Source of the DNA: Phaffia rhodozyma
Lineage: Eukaryota; Basidiomycota; Tremellomycetes; Cystofilobasidiales; Mrakiaceae
Direction: 5' to 3'
Assembly (NCBI GenBank): GCA_014706385.1
Contig: JACGZH010000010.1
Span: 186,001 to 250,000 of the forward strand
DNA: 64,000 nt
Part shown: positions 33,201 through 45,626 of the stretch, piece after piece
Numbering within the stretch: the first letter of the stretch is position 1
How the letters are laid out: every line of letters starts with the position of its first letter
Program-made: the position numbers and the translations under genes
The notes under the pieces: model-generated
The model's database searches: none
What the model was told of the DNA's origin: nothing
What the model saw: the letters and a program-made list of their open reading frames with translations, nothing else

Positions 33201-34652
33201 TGTAAAGTTGGGATGAACGGAGTTCGTGTGAGTGAACTCCCTTTTCTTTCTTAGTGCGTCGAGGATTGCCTAGGCACGAGGCAGAGGTCAGATCACTTCA
33301 TGAGAATATTGACGAATCAATCGTCCCCCTTTCTTTGTTGTTCTATAGCTCGAAGCAAAAGAAGGCGGAGCTCCCCCACTACTCAGTTTCAGTTCGACCT
33401 ATCTCACCCTCACGGGTAATACAACATCTCTCGCTCGATGGGACGCCAAGTTAGGATTCCAACCTCGTCCTTTCATCGCTTGCCTAACCTCGCTCTCACC
33501 GGACGGTGGATTAATTCCTACTATGGACATCGTCATCTTGAAATGTTTTCCAATAGGGTACGTCGATGCGGTAGACCTCGCTTCGGGTGCGCCGCCTGGA
33601 TTTCCAAGGGGTGAGAAAGAGGAAAGAGCTCTACAGGATAAATGGAATGTATGTTAATCTTTCCATCTTCTCTCTTAATCTGGAAGAATTAGGAAGAGAA
33701 TGGGCACTCATCTTCCTTGTACTCGTACTCTGGGAACACTTAATATTGGGCTATATGACAGGACCGACAAGAAGCCGAAAAACAAAAGATTGCTAGCGAG
33801 CTGACCCAGAAATTAGAAGATCTTTTGGGCTTGATTGATAAAATCGAACGCTTGTCTCGAGGATTCAAAGCTAAAGAAGACGGTAATGCCCTTTTCTGTC
33901 TACTTCCGTTTCTCAAAGAAGTGATATATAATCTTGATATTTACCTCGTGCGTTCTTTGCGCTTCTTGTTCGTTTGCAATTTCTGGGACAGGCGGCGCAG
34001 GTGCAGAAGATCTCTTCGATGATCTCGAGAACGCTACCGATCAAGCAGCGTTTCTCCGAACGATTGAACCTGGCCAGTTGGCTGAGTTGGCATCATTTAT
34101 GAAACGGAAATATCAGGAGGACGGGTCGAAGATTGGACAGGATATCTTAGATGAAATTGATGTCTGTCCCTCAGTCATCTGTTTTAATCCCATCTTTTGT
34201 CAAAACTGTTAGAGCTGATTGCTGACTCACTGGAAGGAAAAAAAACATACACCAATTTTCTGTTTCTGACATACACAGTCTAGATGCCCGCCCCGAGAAG
34301 TCCGCTCGTTCAGAGTGATAAAGTTTAGAGACTTTCAGTCAAATCAACCAGCTCTCCGAAATGGTCAATTAACTCTTTGGGACGCTTTATCTTTCGGAGA
34401 TGAAGGGCTGATCGAAGGCAAACGGTACCTTGTTCGTCCTTCTTTCGTCTTTCATCTTGATTGATTGCTACTTTGTCCCTATCTCTCTCTAACAAGAGTT
34501 AAAAATCTAACCAATACTTCTTTTGTACATTTTCTCTTTCACAGGTCTCGAACCTCGCTCCCGGCCAAAAGGGTGCATGGGCTCCTCCGGGCAAAGAAGG
34601 CGATGTTTATGTGAATAGCCGGAAAGATTCTCAATGGAGAGAAGTTTCTTAG
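30202..34652 (+). CDS. BRCA2/Brh2 homologue, Rad51 mediator in homologous recombination
   Basis: Multi-exon gene, ATG 30202 (MSGSALSPGQTTLP), stop 34650-34652. A disordered N-terminal half ends in a large exon (about 30606-32290). It carries a BRC-type Rad51-binding repeat near 31350-31430 (GFQTGGGKAFKAPSQAALLA) and, later, GFSTPFK and RVFDLS, short motifs shared by fungal BRCA2 proteins. The C-terminal DNA-binding domain starts about 32415: IRPEFNSIEELREMGV, then the helical domain with WVENHWSQILWKLACI and WEELGRQIRYR, then OB1 with LILCISQITWG and LELTDGWYKIKANVD, RGKLRVGCKVGMNG. OB2/tower follow (KQKIASELTQKLEDLL), then FRVIKFRDFQ. In Ustilago, Brh2 loads Rad51 with Dss1, whose binding site is the helical/OB1 part. 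The tower segment appears short. The domain is complete to the last exon (WAPPGKEGDVYVNS). Confidence 0.87.
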
Positions 34653-34838
34653 GAGGATTCTTCATAGAGATGAGTGATTTTCACAGAGGGAAGGGTTATT
34701 GAGTCGAATGTTCTATCCGTTGTATCGATGGTATTCTACCAGTTCTTAGTATCTGGACTGGGTTCTCTTCCTCGTCACTTTTGACCAGTTGAAAGTACAT
34801 TAAGACGAGAAGCAAAACAATGAAGGGTGACCGTTTAT

Positions 34839-36882
34839 CTAATTCTTCTTGGCGACCCAATCTCCAACTACAGGTTCACCCAGTTTCTCTACATCTACTC
34901 CCTGCCACAATTCGGCTTGATCCCCACGTTCTTCATACAGCTGAGTACGTTCAACAAGGGCGTCTCGAGCCCAATCTTGGACAGCGGGGTGGCGCTGGAG
35001 AGAAAGAGAGGAGAACGACATCAGCTGAAGATCTTGTGCAGATTTGATCGAAACTATGAACGAGTTGAGACAGGAGGAAGGAAGAATATGTAGGAAAGAA
35101 AAACAACGAACGATTCGCCGAACCGTGTCGGCTACGAAGGTTCCTATTGTTTTCGTTCCCTGAGCTATCGGTTCACAACACAAACAAACGGATCAACGCA
35201 TTTTAGGTTAAAAAACATGAGATATGAGGTACATGAATGTAACCCCGTTGGACAAGGATAGAGAGGATTAAGAAGAACAAACCTCGCTCGTACTCTATTG
35301 CTTGAAGAGTAAGCTCCAACCGGTCAAGATCTTTGACGAACTTCGCTTCTGGTGTGATCCCATCTTCGTATTCCTACTCATCACACATTAGTCAACATAA
35401 AAAACATGAAAGAGACGGCGAATAAATCAACGGGAAAATGGATGCTGTTAATGGAGAAAGCAGGCTTAAAATTGATATTGAGCGTACGTCCCAAAGAGCC
35501 CCAATCCGACGGGCGGCTTCGCCTCCATGCAGCATATCCTCAAGGAACGAACGCATAGCCTCCTATTAGATCCAAGCCCTCAATCAGAGGATTATGATTC
35601 AGTATACTGGATAGCCAATATCAGAATGAAAGCGAAAAATTTCCAAGATAAAGAGGGATCAAACCGTAAAGGAAATTCAGAACTCACTCTTTCTCGTCGG
35701 TGCTTTTCTTCCTTAGAAACACCGTCCACAGGGGTGATATCACCAACACTGTGGTCGATCGACAGTCGGCCGCGCGCATTGATAAGTGACGGTTACAACA
35801 CAGAACGTTTTCGTTGCTTGACTTAGATGCGACACTCACTGGGCTTCTGCCAAGTCATGTCTTTATGTCATTTAAGACGCGCCAGAATTGAACGATCAAT
35901 AAACGAAAACGAGTATTGTCAACGAATATGCTTCCTTTTGAACTAGATGAGCTGTTTTTCGTGATAACTCACACGATGGCCATCTGAAAAGATAAGTTTT
36001 TTTTAATAATAAAAATAAAAATTAAGAAATAAGCCCATCAGAAATAATCTCTGAAGACATCCTTTCAGAAAGGCAAGAGAAGATCGCAACAAACCATGAC
36101 GCATTTCCCGATGTCCAACGGTCTTTCCGCCCCTTCGTTTGGGCAACATAATGCAAGCACGCCCATTCGATACATGTGGTCCTGAGAATTTATATTCAGA
36201 CGTGCAAGACAAGTACAGGGAAGAGTTCAGATAGTATAAAGAGTTGGTTACTATCGCCAGAGTCTGTCGGGTTTTGCATACTGACGCTGATGCTCTCTGG
36301 TTGTTTTACCTGTAGTAGGTCAACAAACGCGCAGGTTGTTATTGATCAGCTTCAGGGGTTCTTTCAGTCAGTTACTTCGATGCCGTCCTTTCTCTGGGGT
36401 TCCCTCCGAACGAATGGAGCGTGGGCAGAAGCAGAGAAAGTCGGTGATCGAATGAAGAGAGACAAGATCAGACTTACACCTTCTCTCACCCAGCCAGCTC
36501 TCTTTTGAGTCTGTGTCCCTCCGAGAAACGGAACAAAAGAGCATGCTTCGGATTCAGCCGACAATGATCTATTGAAACTCTACTCAAGATCGCTCAAACA
36601 GAGTAAGTTGGTCTAGAAAGAGAGAATGACCTTGAGCCGCTCCAAGATGTGGAAGAATGCGAGTCGATCGACTCCTTCATTTCCTGTAGGTCTGTTTACC
36701 ATCGTTCAATTTCAACAACAGGTGAGTAGAAGCGTGTGTCAACCTGTGAGCTCTTGGAGCCTAGGAGTGCGCTGAAAACCGATCGAACGGCTAGAAGGTA
36801 TGTCTCGGCCTTACACGTAGTCTGGAGGAGGAATATGGAGTGGTCCTGTTGGAGATGTTGAAGTCTGGGGCTGGCCGTTCAT
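34839..36882 (-). CDS. HD-domain 5'-deoxynucleotidase (YGK1/HDDC2 family)
   Basis: Minus-strand gene with about seven exons; stop at 34839-34841. It starts at ATG 36882 (MNGQPQTSTSPTGPLHIPPP). The donor after 36815 (GT|GTAAGG) joins an exon from 36691 reading PTGNEGVDRLAFFHILERLK. Next come TQKRAGWVREG, SDHMYRMGVLALCCPN (HD His) and DIGKCVMV. After them come AIVGDITPVDGVSKEEKHRR and MRSFLEDMLHGGEAARRIG, then LEYEDGITPEAKFVKDLDRL (the second metal-binding Asp region) and QAIEYERE. The last exon reads HPAVQDWARDALVERTQLYE. The family dephosphorylates deoxyribonucleoside 5'-monophosphates and uses a divalent metal. The ATG at 36702 visible on simple inspection lies at the tail of the first intron and gives a shorter N-terminus. 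An upstream in-frame ATG at 37008 is also possible. Confidence 0.82.
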
Positions 36883-37111
36883 CTTGAGGGGAAGAGAAGT
36901 GGGTGGTGATATTGAGGTTGTGCGACCGCGTCCATTACAAAAGCTGTAAAAGTTTCTTAATATATTTTCGGACAATTCTTGATCATCTTCTCTGAGCCTT
37001 CGTTGCATCCCCCCTGCCAACTATCCCGCACTCCGCTCATCTTTACTCTGCCATCCAGAGATTCCTCACGATTCTCTTGTACTCGATTGGAGCATCTTTT
37101 CTGACCAAAAG

Positions 37112-40100
37112 ATGATGCTCCATCGTCTGCTGAATCCGGAGGTAGAGGAAGAAAGAAACGACGCGTCCTTGAACGCGTAAGTCTACTTTGTCGCCATCCC
37201 TCCCTTATCCTTCTCGAAACCGACAGGACAGAACTCGTCTTGAATTTACGTGCTCACATTTTTGTTTGGATGAACATACTCGACAGAAATCCGTTGATAT
37301 CTGGTAAGCCTAAGGTTGCCAGTAAATCTGTCAATGGCTATATACCCGCGTTCCCCTCAAACTCTTCGTCTTTGCCTTCATCGTCTCGGGTCCCCATGTT
37401 CGAGAGTCATCCTTCTCCTCCCACCACAGACTCCTTAACACCAATCCAGAAAGGAAAGGCTAGGGCTCAGTCTTCTTCGCCATTAAGCAGTGCAGCCGAC
37501 GACAATGAAGATGACACCTCCCGTTGGCCAGAGAGAATGTCGACTATCACCGCTCTCAAGCCAAAGTCAACTATTCACTTAGAAGCAGCTTCATCATCAA
37601 CCATGAAATCTAGAAAAATATCTACGGACAGAGGACGTCAAATAGCACCTGCTCCGAGGCAAGTTCCTGTAAGGGCGAAAAGATCATCTGTATCGGCCAG
37701 TGCTACAGGTCTTGGAGGCCTTAGCTTCATGGAGAGAAAAGAGATTGAGGAAATTGTTGAAGAATGCAGGGAAAGAATGGGTGCGTTTCTTCCCTATCAT
37801 CTTCTGTTTTCATGTCCAAAGGACATTGAAGAGTTGAGCGGAAGCTTACATCACATCTCGCTTCTTGAACGCCTGTCTGAATAGTACAAGACCCCGTTCC
37901 AGCTCTGGAAGATACGTTCCCCCCAATCAAGTTCCTCTTGAGCGCTCCCGAGCAGTCAGGGTACTTCCGAGTCGATCAACCCAAAGCACCTGCCCTTACC
38001 TCTTCCTCGAATACGAAGATAGACCGCTCAGGATTTCCGCCGATACCAGAAGCTGGACCCAGGTCATCGTGGGATAGTAAAAGCTCTGTATCAGCCGCGC
38101 CTACTTCGGTGAAGAAGCTACCGACCCAGTCTTGGAAAATCCTTGATGAAGAAACAGAAGCCATCGTGGGTGGGGGGAGACTACGTCGACGAAAGGAAAG
38201 CACTGTTCGTATCAACTTAGATAGGAAGGGCAGAGTGGGATCATACTGTGCTTGAATCCTGCCCGAGTATGACTGACTTCTTTATCTTGAATTGGTACAA
38301 GCAGACGACAGGCCAACAGGACACCTCGGATGAATATTACACAAAACTTCATCGAAAATACGAGACATTCGAAAAGAAGCAAAAACGACTGGAGAAAGAG
38401 AAATGGGCGCACGAAAGGTATAATCTTAAGAAGAGAATCGAATTGATCAAAAGTATGGAAGCCAAAAGGTAAGAGATTATTTTCTCTACTTCTGCGTTAT
38501 CGTTCAAGTCATAGTACCATGTTGTTGCTATCGGCGTTGAACCTCCTCAAGACTATAAACATTGACCCTCTCTTTGTTCCCGTGTTCTTCCTAGTTTCTC
38601 TGCTCTAGTCAATGCTATAGCTGAGAAAACGTCCGTAGTCGGGAGACCCAGAAGAGAGGTTGACCCTGAGGCACTGAGAGAAAAGCTATTAGAAGAAGCT
38701 GAAGTTGTTCTCAAACGATACGACCTTCTTCTTCCAGCTCGGGATCATTCGTATGTGTTTTTGCTCTTACTCCTGCATCTCTTCTTCTTTGGGATTCTAC
38801 CCTCAACTCCTTGGTTGAATTCTGACCGTTTGTTCTGCATGTATGCCTTTTGGTCCTTTCTCCGTTTTGATGCTCAGAAAACCAAGACGGGCTGACCATT
38901 CTGAGGAAGGGCCTACCGACATTCTTGTCTTACCAGCTTCGACTTCCACCACTCTTTTGCCATCCAGAGTGTCTAGTCTGCGACATACTGATGGTCCTTC
39001 CGCTGTTTTATCTATTAAACATCGACCTTCTACCCCGTCATCAACCGCTTCGACTTCTCCAGCCGGTCAACCTACTTCACCCGCTTCGCCTCTTCCGTTC
39101 AAACCATCGACCAGCCGAAAGAGACGATACTCTTCTGTTTCTGTTGATTCGGACGAACCTTCTCTTATCATCGTACCCCATCATGCTTCTACTGCCGCCG
39201 CCAACAACATACGACCTTCCAAAGCATATGTCAGAGACCTTGGTCTAGAGTATACTGTTGGATTAGATGTTGGCCATAAACCTGTCATCACGCCCAAACC
39301 ACGGCCTCGACGGAAATTCTCCGGTCACCATTCGACCAATGACTCTATCAATAATTCGTTTCTAGCAGACGTTGGCTCTACGTTGGGCCAATTGCAGAAT
39401 ATGGAGGGAGAGGATTTACCTGGTCGGGATGAATCAGGGAGATTTTTACCTGGTTTCGGGGGTGTTCAGCCTGCTAGAGGAGAGAAAGGAAAGTTTCTGC
39501 CAAGGGATCCCACAGGGCCGGTCAGAAAACGATCGAGTCTCTCTCTGAAGCGGTCAGGCTCAGAGCATAATGGAGAGACCAACATAGTAGACGGCTTACA
39601 TCACGAGATGAGTGGAGATGTAGAGATAGAGAACACCGGACTGGTTTCAGCAAATGGCGGCTCGATAGACAAATCGCCGCTTAGGAAATTGACTACAGCG
39701 CCCTCAAGGATCAAGCTTACGGCTCATTCGAACGTACCACCCGTTCCTTCAGGCCCTTGTCTCCTTATTCGTGAGGCTCTGAAACATCTCCCCATCGTCC
39801 AATCAAAATGGCCCGCTTCCGCTTCCCTACCGTCACCTGCTGCATCTACATCTCCTTCCATTCCTTCGCTGTCAACTCTCACACCGACACAAACATCGAT
39901 ATTCACGCCCACAGCAGATACAAAGACTATGACCACATCTGCACCAACGCCTATAATAGGCCTCGCAATAACAGAAGGAGCACCTTTCGATTCTAACGCA
40001 CCTGCTGCCCCTCTTCCAACTCCATTTGACCATCTTGTACAAACACCAACAAACTATGTGTCACCCAAACATTCTACTCGAGGGGTCGATCCTCGACAAT

Positions 40101-40356
40101 CTATAGCTGTTCTACGGAGATCGCGGTCAAACAGACCATGGGGTATCGTGTTACCGGCAGCGGTCACATTTAAAAGCGACTTCGATCTGGATGGAGAGTA
40201 AGTAAATTCTCCTTTTTCGCTTTAGCTACTCGTCTCTTGGTTGAAATAATCACGAGATGCTGAATGGTTGATTTTTCTGGTTCTGTTTGTTTTGATAGTA
40301 TCTGGATTCCATTTCTAGAAGAACGGATGGTCAACCGGCAGCAACAACAAGCATGA
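37112..40356 (+). CDS. SAS4/PEHE-like nuclear protein, possible histone acetyltransferase complex component
   Basis: Multi-exon gene; ATG 37112 (MMLHRLLNPEVEEERND), stop 40354-40356. The first 200 residues are Ser/Pro-rich. A conserved-looking block spans about 38120-38470: WKILDEETEAIVGGGRLRRR, then DTSDEYYTKLHRKYETFEKK and KEKWAHERYNLKKRIELIK. An exon near 38600-38750 follows (SALVNAIAEKTSVVGRPRRE, VVLKRYDLLLPARD). The 'YY..LHRKYE..EK....EKE...ER..LK.RI..I' helix resembles the SAS4 and PEHE regions, which scaffold MYST-type acetyltransferases; this rests on pattern memory. A long disordered stretch (38880-40100) has basic motifs, and the end (RPWGIVLPAAVTFKSDFDLD, IWIPFLEERM) looks structured. 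No catalytic domain is visible. A nuclear location is inferred from basic patches such as SRKRRYS. Confidence 0.7.
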
Positions 40357-40557
40357 TTTTGAATATCTGCCTATCATTATATGTACAAGGCCTTTGCCGA
40401 TCATCCTATTTCCTGGAGTGTTAGCCTTACAAGTTTGAAAATTGTATGAACATATGTTATCATTGGATGTGCTTGACGGATACTTTCGTCAAATTCTTAT
40501 GGATGAAGAATGACATAGTTCATCTACTCCAGAGAGGTGGGACAGGAAAAGACAGTG

Positions 40558-43328
40558 TCATTTCTTGCCCTTTCGTTTTCCTTTCCCACCCCTCCCCGAG
40601 CCTGAATCTGCTTCATCATCACTTCCCTCTAGTAATCTTCTATTTCCACCACCTCCGGCCGAGCCAGTGTTCTTGAGGGCTGCGTGACCAGTTTTCGAGA
40701 TATGGGCAAATAGTTTCGTGCGTGATGGGAAGGTAGATTTACAAATCGTACATTTCTATTTCGATAAAAATAGTGAGGACAGGAAGGCTGAGTTGATGTC
40801 AAATATAAAAAGAAAACTGAAAACAAGAAAAACCAACACACTTCTGATCCGTTGACGATTGTTTGTTCTCCTGATTCTTTGCTCGAAGTATTTCCACCCT
40901 GGAGAGCTTCCTTTTTCTTTCGTTCACGTTCCCTTCGCTTGTCCTTCTTGCTCATCTCTGTCTTTCCTCCTGTTTCCTCCTCTTCCTCTTCCTTTTCGTC
41001 TTTATCTTTATCCTCATCTCCCTTCTTCTCTTCTTCTAGACCACTTGTTACCCCAACAGTATCTATTTCCTGCCCTGGGTTCTTGATAGGGGCAACATTC
41101 GGGCGCGCGCCCTTTGAAGAAGAGGCAGTCGAACTAGCTAGAGCCAGTTCAGCTCGTTTCCTGGCTTCTCGCTCTTCTCGTTGTTTCTTTTTCCGGGCTT
41201 TTTTGGATGATCCTTGGATGATTGGTGAGATATCGTCATCGTCAGTGTCGTCGTCTCTGTGTTGTTCTTCTTGGGTTTGAGAGTGTCGAGAGTCGAATGG
41301 TTGGGTTGAGTTTGGAAGTGTATTGGTTGAAGATGGTATCGATCCTTCCTCCTCTGCCAGATTCAGTTCATCCACTTGTTCTTTTAATCCTTCTTCCTCC
41401 TCATCATCCTGCTCGCATTCGAGATCCTCATCATCAAGGTCCTCTCCATCAAGCCCAAGATCCCAATCTTCCTCTACCATCTCTCTCTTCAGCTTCTCCA
41501 CTTCTTTTCTATGCAGCTTGCTCCTTTCATGATCTCTCCATCTTCCTTCGCTCTTTCCGGTCTTTCCACATACCACACATTCCCATTCCCCAGATTCACC
41601 TGCATCTACTCTTCCCACCCCGTCTGGTTCATCTTCATCCTCTTCACCCCCCTCATCGTCCCCTTCGTCATGGTCTTCTTCATCAGAAGATTCAAAATCG
41701 GAAAGAACGGTTCCAGACCCAGGTTGAACGCGTTGCCAATCCTGGGGGGTATACACCGGGCCGTCCGGCTGAAGATTCGATCGGCTTTGGGAATTTGATT
41801 TTAAATTCGAGTTGGATAAACGAGGAAGAGTAGGCTGGAAGAGAGGGACAGTGTTGGGTTTGGGTGCTCTAGGATCTCGTTTCTTGATGAAAGCTACCAG
41901 AGCCTGATGATTGAAACAAAGGGACATCTGAGTCTGCGGCAAGTAGGAGGAGGAGACCCGATCGAATTGAAAGTAGAGAAAAAGCGGGATTAACTTACTC
42001 GAACAGTCTCATTATATTCTCTTCGAGCATCGTCCCGAGCCTTCTTGTTCTCCTTTTCCATCAATCTAAGCGCCAGATACGACGGTAAAATGAAGCGAGA
42101 TTAATTCGGTACATCAGGGCCCGCAGTCTTACGGAGGACAGGCGAACCTTCGGACTTGTCTTCCGTCTGCTCGCTCAGTCTCCCACATCTCGATCCATTC
42201 AAAGTTTTTCTCGGTGACGAATGTTGACCAGATTGTATAGAAATTTCGAGCCTATCCTCATCACAGAAGGAAAATATTGTGGCGAAGAAAGGAAATATAA
42301 GGTTTCAGATGCCTATCTCTAGAAACGTCTCTGCGCGCACTCGCAAGACGGAAGTGGGAAAAACCCACCTGAATATCGGTTCGTTTCGGAAGAGACCATG
42401 GTGTTTGTGATGATCCAAATGACGGATAATCCATATATTTCTCCGCATGAGCTGATTCTTCAGCGGCCAGATGCTTGAATAGAGTCTCGTACACTTGGAA
42501 GAATCCCTTTTTATTTATTGATGAGGATCAAGAAGATGGGTTGGTCAGCCAAACGGTTATAGATAGGGCCAATCCTTGAGAGGAAGAGCAACTCACTCCA
42601 GGTGTGTCGGTCATCCCAACTTTGTCGTACACTCTCTTCTCGAAGAACCTCATCAACTCTGGTACGCCCATACCTCTACTCTTCTTTGTCGGTCTAGGTG
42701 GCTCCTTCCTTCCCTTAAGAACATCCTCGAAATCTTCGGTAGTAACCTCTACGGCGGCCAGTCTATCATTTCGGTGTCTATCGTAAAAGGAACGTTCAAC
42801 CGGATCGGAAAGGATCTCGTACGCTTCCTGAAGTCGCGCGAAGTGAGCTGTAGATTCTTGGACTCTGTGTGCGTTCTTATCTTTATGTTGTTGAGGAATA
42901 TACACATAGTTGGTTGAGTGAAGATGATCTAATGAGAACACTGTTCAGTATATCTCGGCGTATCTGAAACGTACCAGGATGCCATATAAGAGCCTGTTTG
43001 CGAAATGCTTTCTAATCGTTCAAAGCAAGGGAAAGAGCGAATGAATAAGCTGAGCCTCACAAGGCCAAGCAAGTTCAAGTTGACCATTCTTGTGTGCATT
43101 TTAGCGGACCCACTTTAATTTCTGATTCACCTGCCCCTTCGCTGATTTTTCAAGCCAACCGAGCTTGTCGTATTAGTTTCGAAGGTGCGCGAGAAGGAAG
43201 AAAGTATAAGTATGAAAACTAAGTGGAAGAGCTAACTCTATTTGGAGTAGTGTATAAAAGTCGGGCTCGGACTCTGCCTCTTTTGTTGAAACACCTGACT
43301 GTTTAGGCTTGGATTGATCTGCTCCCAT
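40558..43328 (-). CDS. JJJ1: DnaJ-type co-chaperone with two U1-like zinc fingers, JJJ1/DNAJC21
   Basis: Minus strand; ATG 43328 (MGADQSKPKQSGVSTKEA), stop 40558-40560. The N-terminal J domain is split over several exons: DFYTLLQIE (about 43250), KAFRKQALIWHPD (about 43000) and RLQEAYEILSDPVERSFYDR (about 42800). Next come VPELMRFFEKRVYDKVG and FFQVYETLFKHLAAEE (about 42650-42460), a charged helical region (ENKKARDDARREYNETVRTL), then acidic linkers. The first zinc finger is CVVCGKTGKSEGRWRDHERS (about 41570). After a long acidic/basic segment the second finger, CTICKSTFPSRTKLFAHISK, lies in the last exon, with a GKGKRKGKK tail. Jjj1 stimulates Hsp70 to recycle export factors such as Arx1 from cytosolic pre-60S ribosomes. 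Domain order is exactly that of the family. A Pro instead of the usual Leu etc. was not checked; the HPD motif is present. Confidence 0.9.
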
Positions 43329-43733
43329 CTATCTAGTGATGCCTCGTAAAATTCAGAGTGTGTGGGATAAACGGGAATGAACAACCTTGTCGAATGAGGT
43401 AGGATGAAGCTTGTAGGAGGAGTATAAGATGATGAATGTAGAAAGTTAGTGTGGCTGTGCTGGATCACGTGAATACTATCGGGAACATTTTTACAAGATT
43501 AGATTGGCCCGGTCGACTGCTGCGCATACCACATTTCGTAACAATTTACCCGTTTCAGTTTCACACCACCGCCGCTTTTGAGTCTTCTTTGACTTGCACC
43601 TCTTGCCCCACCTTGGCTCTTCTGCTTCTTGTTCTTCCTTTCTCCATCCTATTTCAAGTGGTTGGTTTGCGTGCTACTGTTCCTTTGTCAGCCATTGGTC
43701 TTTCTCTTTCTTCCCTTGTAAGGTTCAGCAAGT
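43329..43733. promoter_or_regulatory. Divergent promoter between JJJ1 and an unknown gene
   Basis: 405 nt with no supported gene. A pyrimidine-rich tract lies on the + strand near 43580-43720, just before the ATG at 43734. Confidence 0.45.
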
Positions 43734-45067
43734 ATGCCGAACTCTGGATTGTTCAGGTACTCCCATGATCATGACGACCCGGACCAACTCATGATACATT
43801 CGAAACAAGAGGTGATAGATATTCTTGTTCAGCGTGAGTTTTGTCTCTTTTCTCCACCGGTCTAGTCTGATCAATGCCTGTCGAGGTGATTCAGTCGAGG
43901 GCTATCATACCGAGTTGTCTTTTTCTTTGCTTCGAAATTGATTTCAAATTTCTGATCAAATCATGATACCTACTCTTGTTCATAAACAGCTAGCAATAGG
44001 TTCCACGCAAAAGCAGTTCTCGAGAGCTACGCTCAACACAAGCTCTCCATAAACAATAAGGTCAGCCTATCAAACAAGTTGCATACGATTGAACAGGTGA
44101 GCTTGAATCTTCCTCGCTCGATTCGTCATACCGGAGCTCCTTAACATAGTCGCTTACAATTTGAACGTTTTGTCTGTCTGTCTTGAAATTGTAACTTAGC
44201 AATTGGTCGCCCACAACGTACGTGTCGTGCTTTTAATCGGATCAACCTTTACATTTGGCTGACTATCTTCTTTACTTGATATGGGATTAACAGGCTCCGA
44301 ACTATGCTGTCGAGTAAGTAGCTCTTCATTGACCTAGTCGATGACGTACGCGCCTCTCTTGAAACTTGCATGTTCTATGATTTTCTTACTGTGGTTTCTT
44401 CTTGCTCTATCTAATTCCGTTCGTAAAAAGATTCATATCTCTCAGATGGAACTTGTCCCTCCGACCATCGCGGGTGTATGGGAATCCGTCAAATCTAGTC
44501 CTCGATCCTATCGTTCGCTCATCCTCGTCCATATACTCTTCACACTCCTCTCCGAATGTGTCATACATTGAGGCGCAAATGTCGAGTGATAACATGCCCA
44601 CCTTTATGGACGGTCCTTCATCATCATCCTCATTACCCTCTCCATCCTCGTCTTCGTTCCGTCCGACAAGAACCATCTCAACAGCACCTACTCCAAAAGC
44701 GTTGTCGCCACCGAGAAAATCCAGCGACCCAAAAAGGAGCACCTCCAAAGATCGACCTTTTTGGTTGACTGCTGTAGAGCAGGCCCACAGATCGAACTGT
44801 GAACATCTCAACTCTTGCGCGAACTCTCTTTCTGGATTCTCAATGATCTCTGCGGATAGCTGGGAAGAAGAATCCCGCGCGTTGGCTCAGGCACAGCAAC
44901 ATTTCGAAACGGAAGGCTTAATAGGAAGACAATATGCCGAGAGCGTTGAACCGGATGGCAATCATGGCAGAAGCAGAGGTGATAGTTATCAGGTAGCGGT
45001 GGGTGAAGAATGGGACAGACAGTGGTTGGAGAAGAATGCACCGGATGATCTAAAATTGAGAAAATAA
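43734..45067 (+). CDS. Uncharacterised protein with microexons
   Basis: I do not recognise this protein. Five exons join in frame: 43734-43833, 43990-44096, 44200-44217 (18 nt), 44294-44313 (20 nt) and 44446-45067, for 288 aa. The first part (MPNSGLFRYSHDHDD..., then RFHAKAVLESYAQHKLSINN and SLSNKLHTIEQQLVAHN) looks like a helical, possibly coiled-coil region. The second half is Ser/Pro-rich with KALSPPRKSSDPKRS, followed by a better-ordered end (FWLTAVEQAHRSNCEHLNSC, EEWDRQWLEKNAPDD). There is no signal peptide or membrane segment. Canonical GT/AG sites bound both microexons and phase is kept throughout, which supports the model. A shorter protein starting at an internal Met (about 44580, MSSDNMPTF) is a possible alternative. 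It diverges from JJJ1. Confidence 0.6.
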
Positions 45068-45626
45068 TAGAGCCTGGTATCCTTCACCGATCTCTCTTCT
45101 CATTCCCTTCTTTTTTCTATATCAATATTTGTAGTTGTTTCTGTTGGTATCCATTTATATCCCTTTCGCCTCTCGAATGTTTTTCTTTTCCTTTTCCCTG
45201 TCTCTTTAGACTGTCGTTCGTTTGTCGCCATCCGTTGATGGAGGATTCTCATTTTGGTTTTCGATTTATTGATTAAAACACGTTGTTTCTTCTCTCCCTT
45301 CACTTGCCCTTTGCTTTTTACCTTGACTTTTTTTTTCTCACTAACCGTTCTTGGGCCGAATTTACCTCACCTTTCTTCCAATCCTATCCTTTCCTTACAT
45401 ATATGCTTTTCTCGCTTTGTCTTCTTTATTTTGCTCTTACTGTCATCTATAGTGTGATAAGACCCAAGTCCTCGAATTTTTTTTGATGGAGGCTTCAAAT
45501 AGGTTCAAACCACGGTTGGTTAAAAAGGCATCACATATAAACATCGAATAAAAAAAAAAAGTTCATAGGAGTGGGAGTGAGAAGAATCCAAGACACAATC
45601 AAAATCAAGATCATGGGCATTACTGA
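45068..45626. other. Spacer between convergent genes
   Basis: 559 nt. It is T-rich on the + strand up to 45490, followed by an A-run near 45550 after AATAAA-like sequence. I see 3' UTR-like sequence and no gene. Confidence 0.5.

Noticed and set aside
37727..37930. Minus ORF with several Cys and Arg.
   Set aside because: Shadow of the SAS4/PEHE-like gene's exon-intron boundary; no motif recognised.
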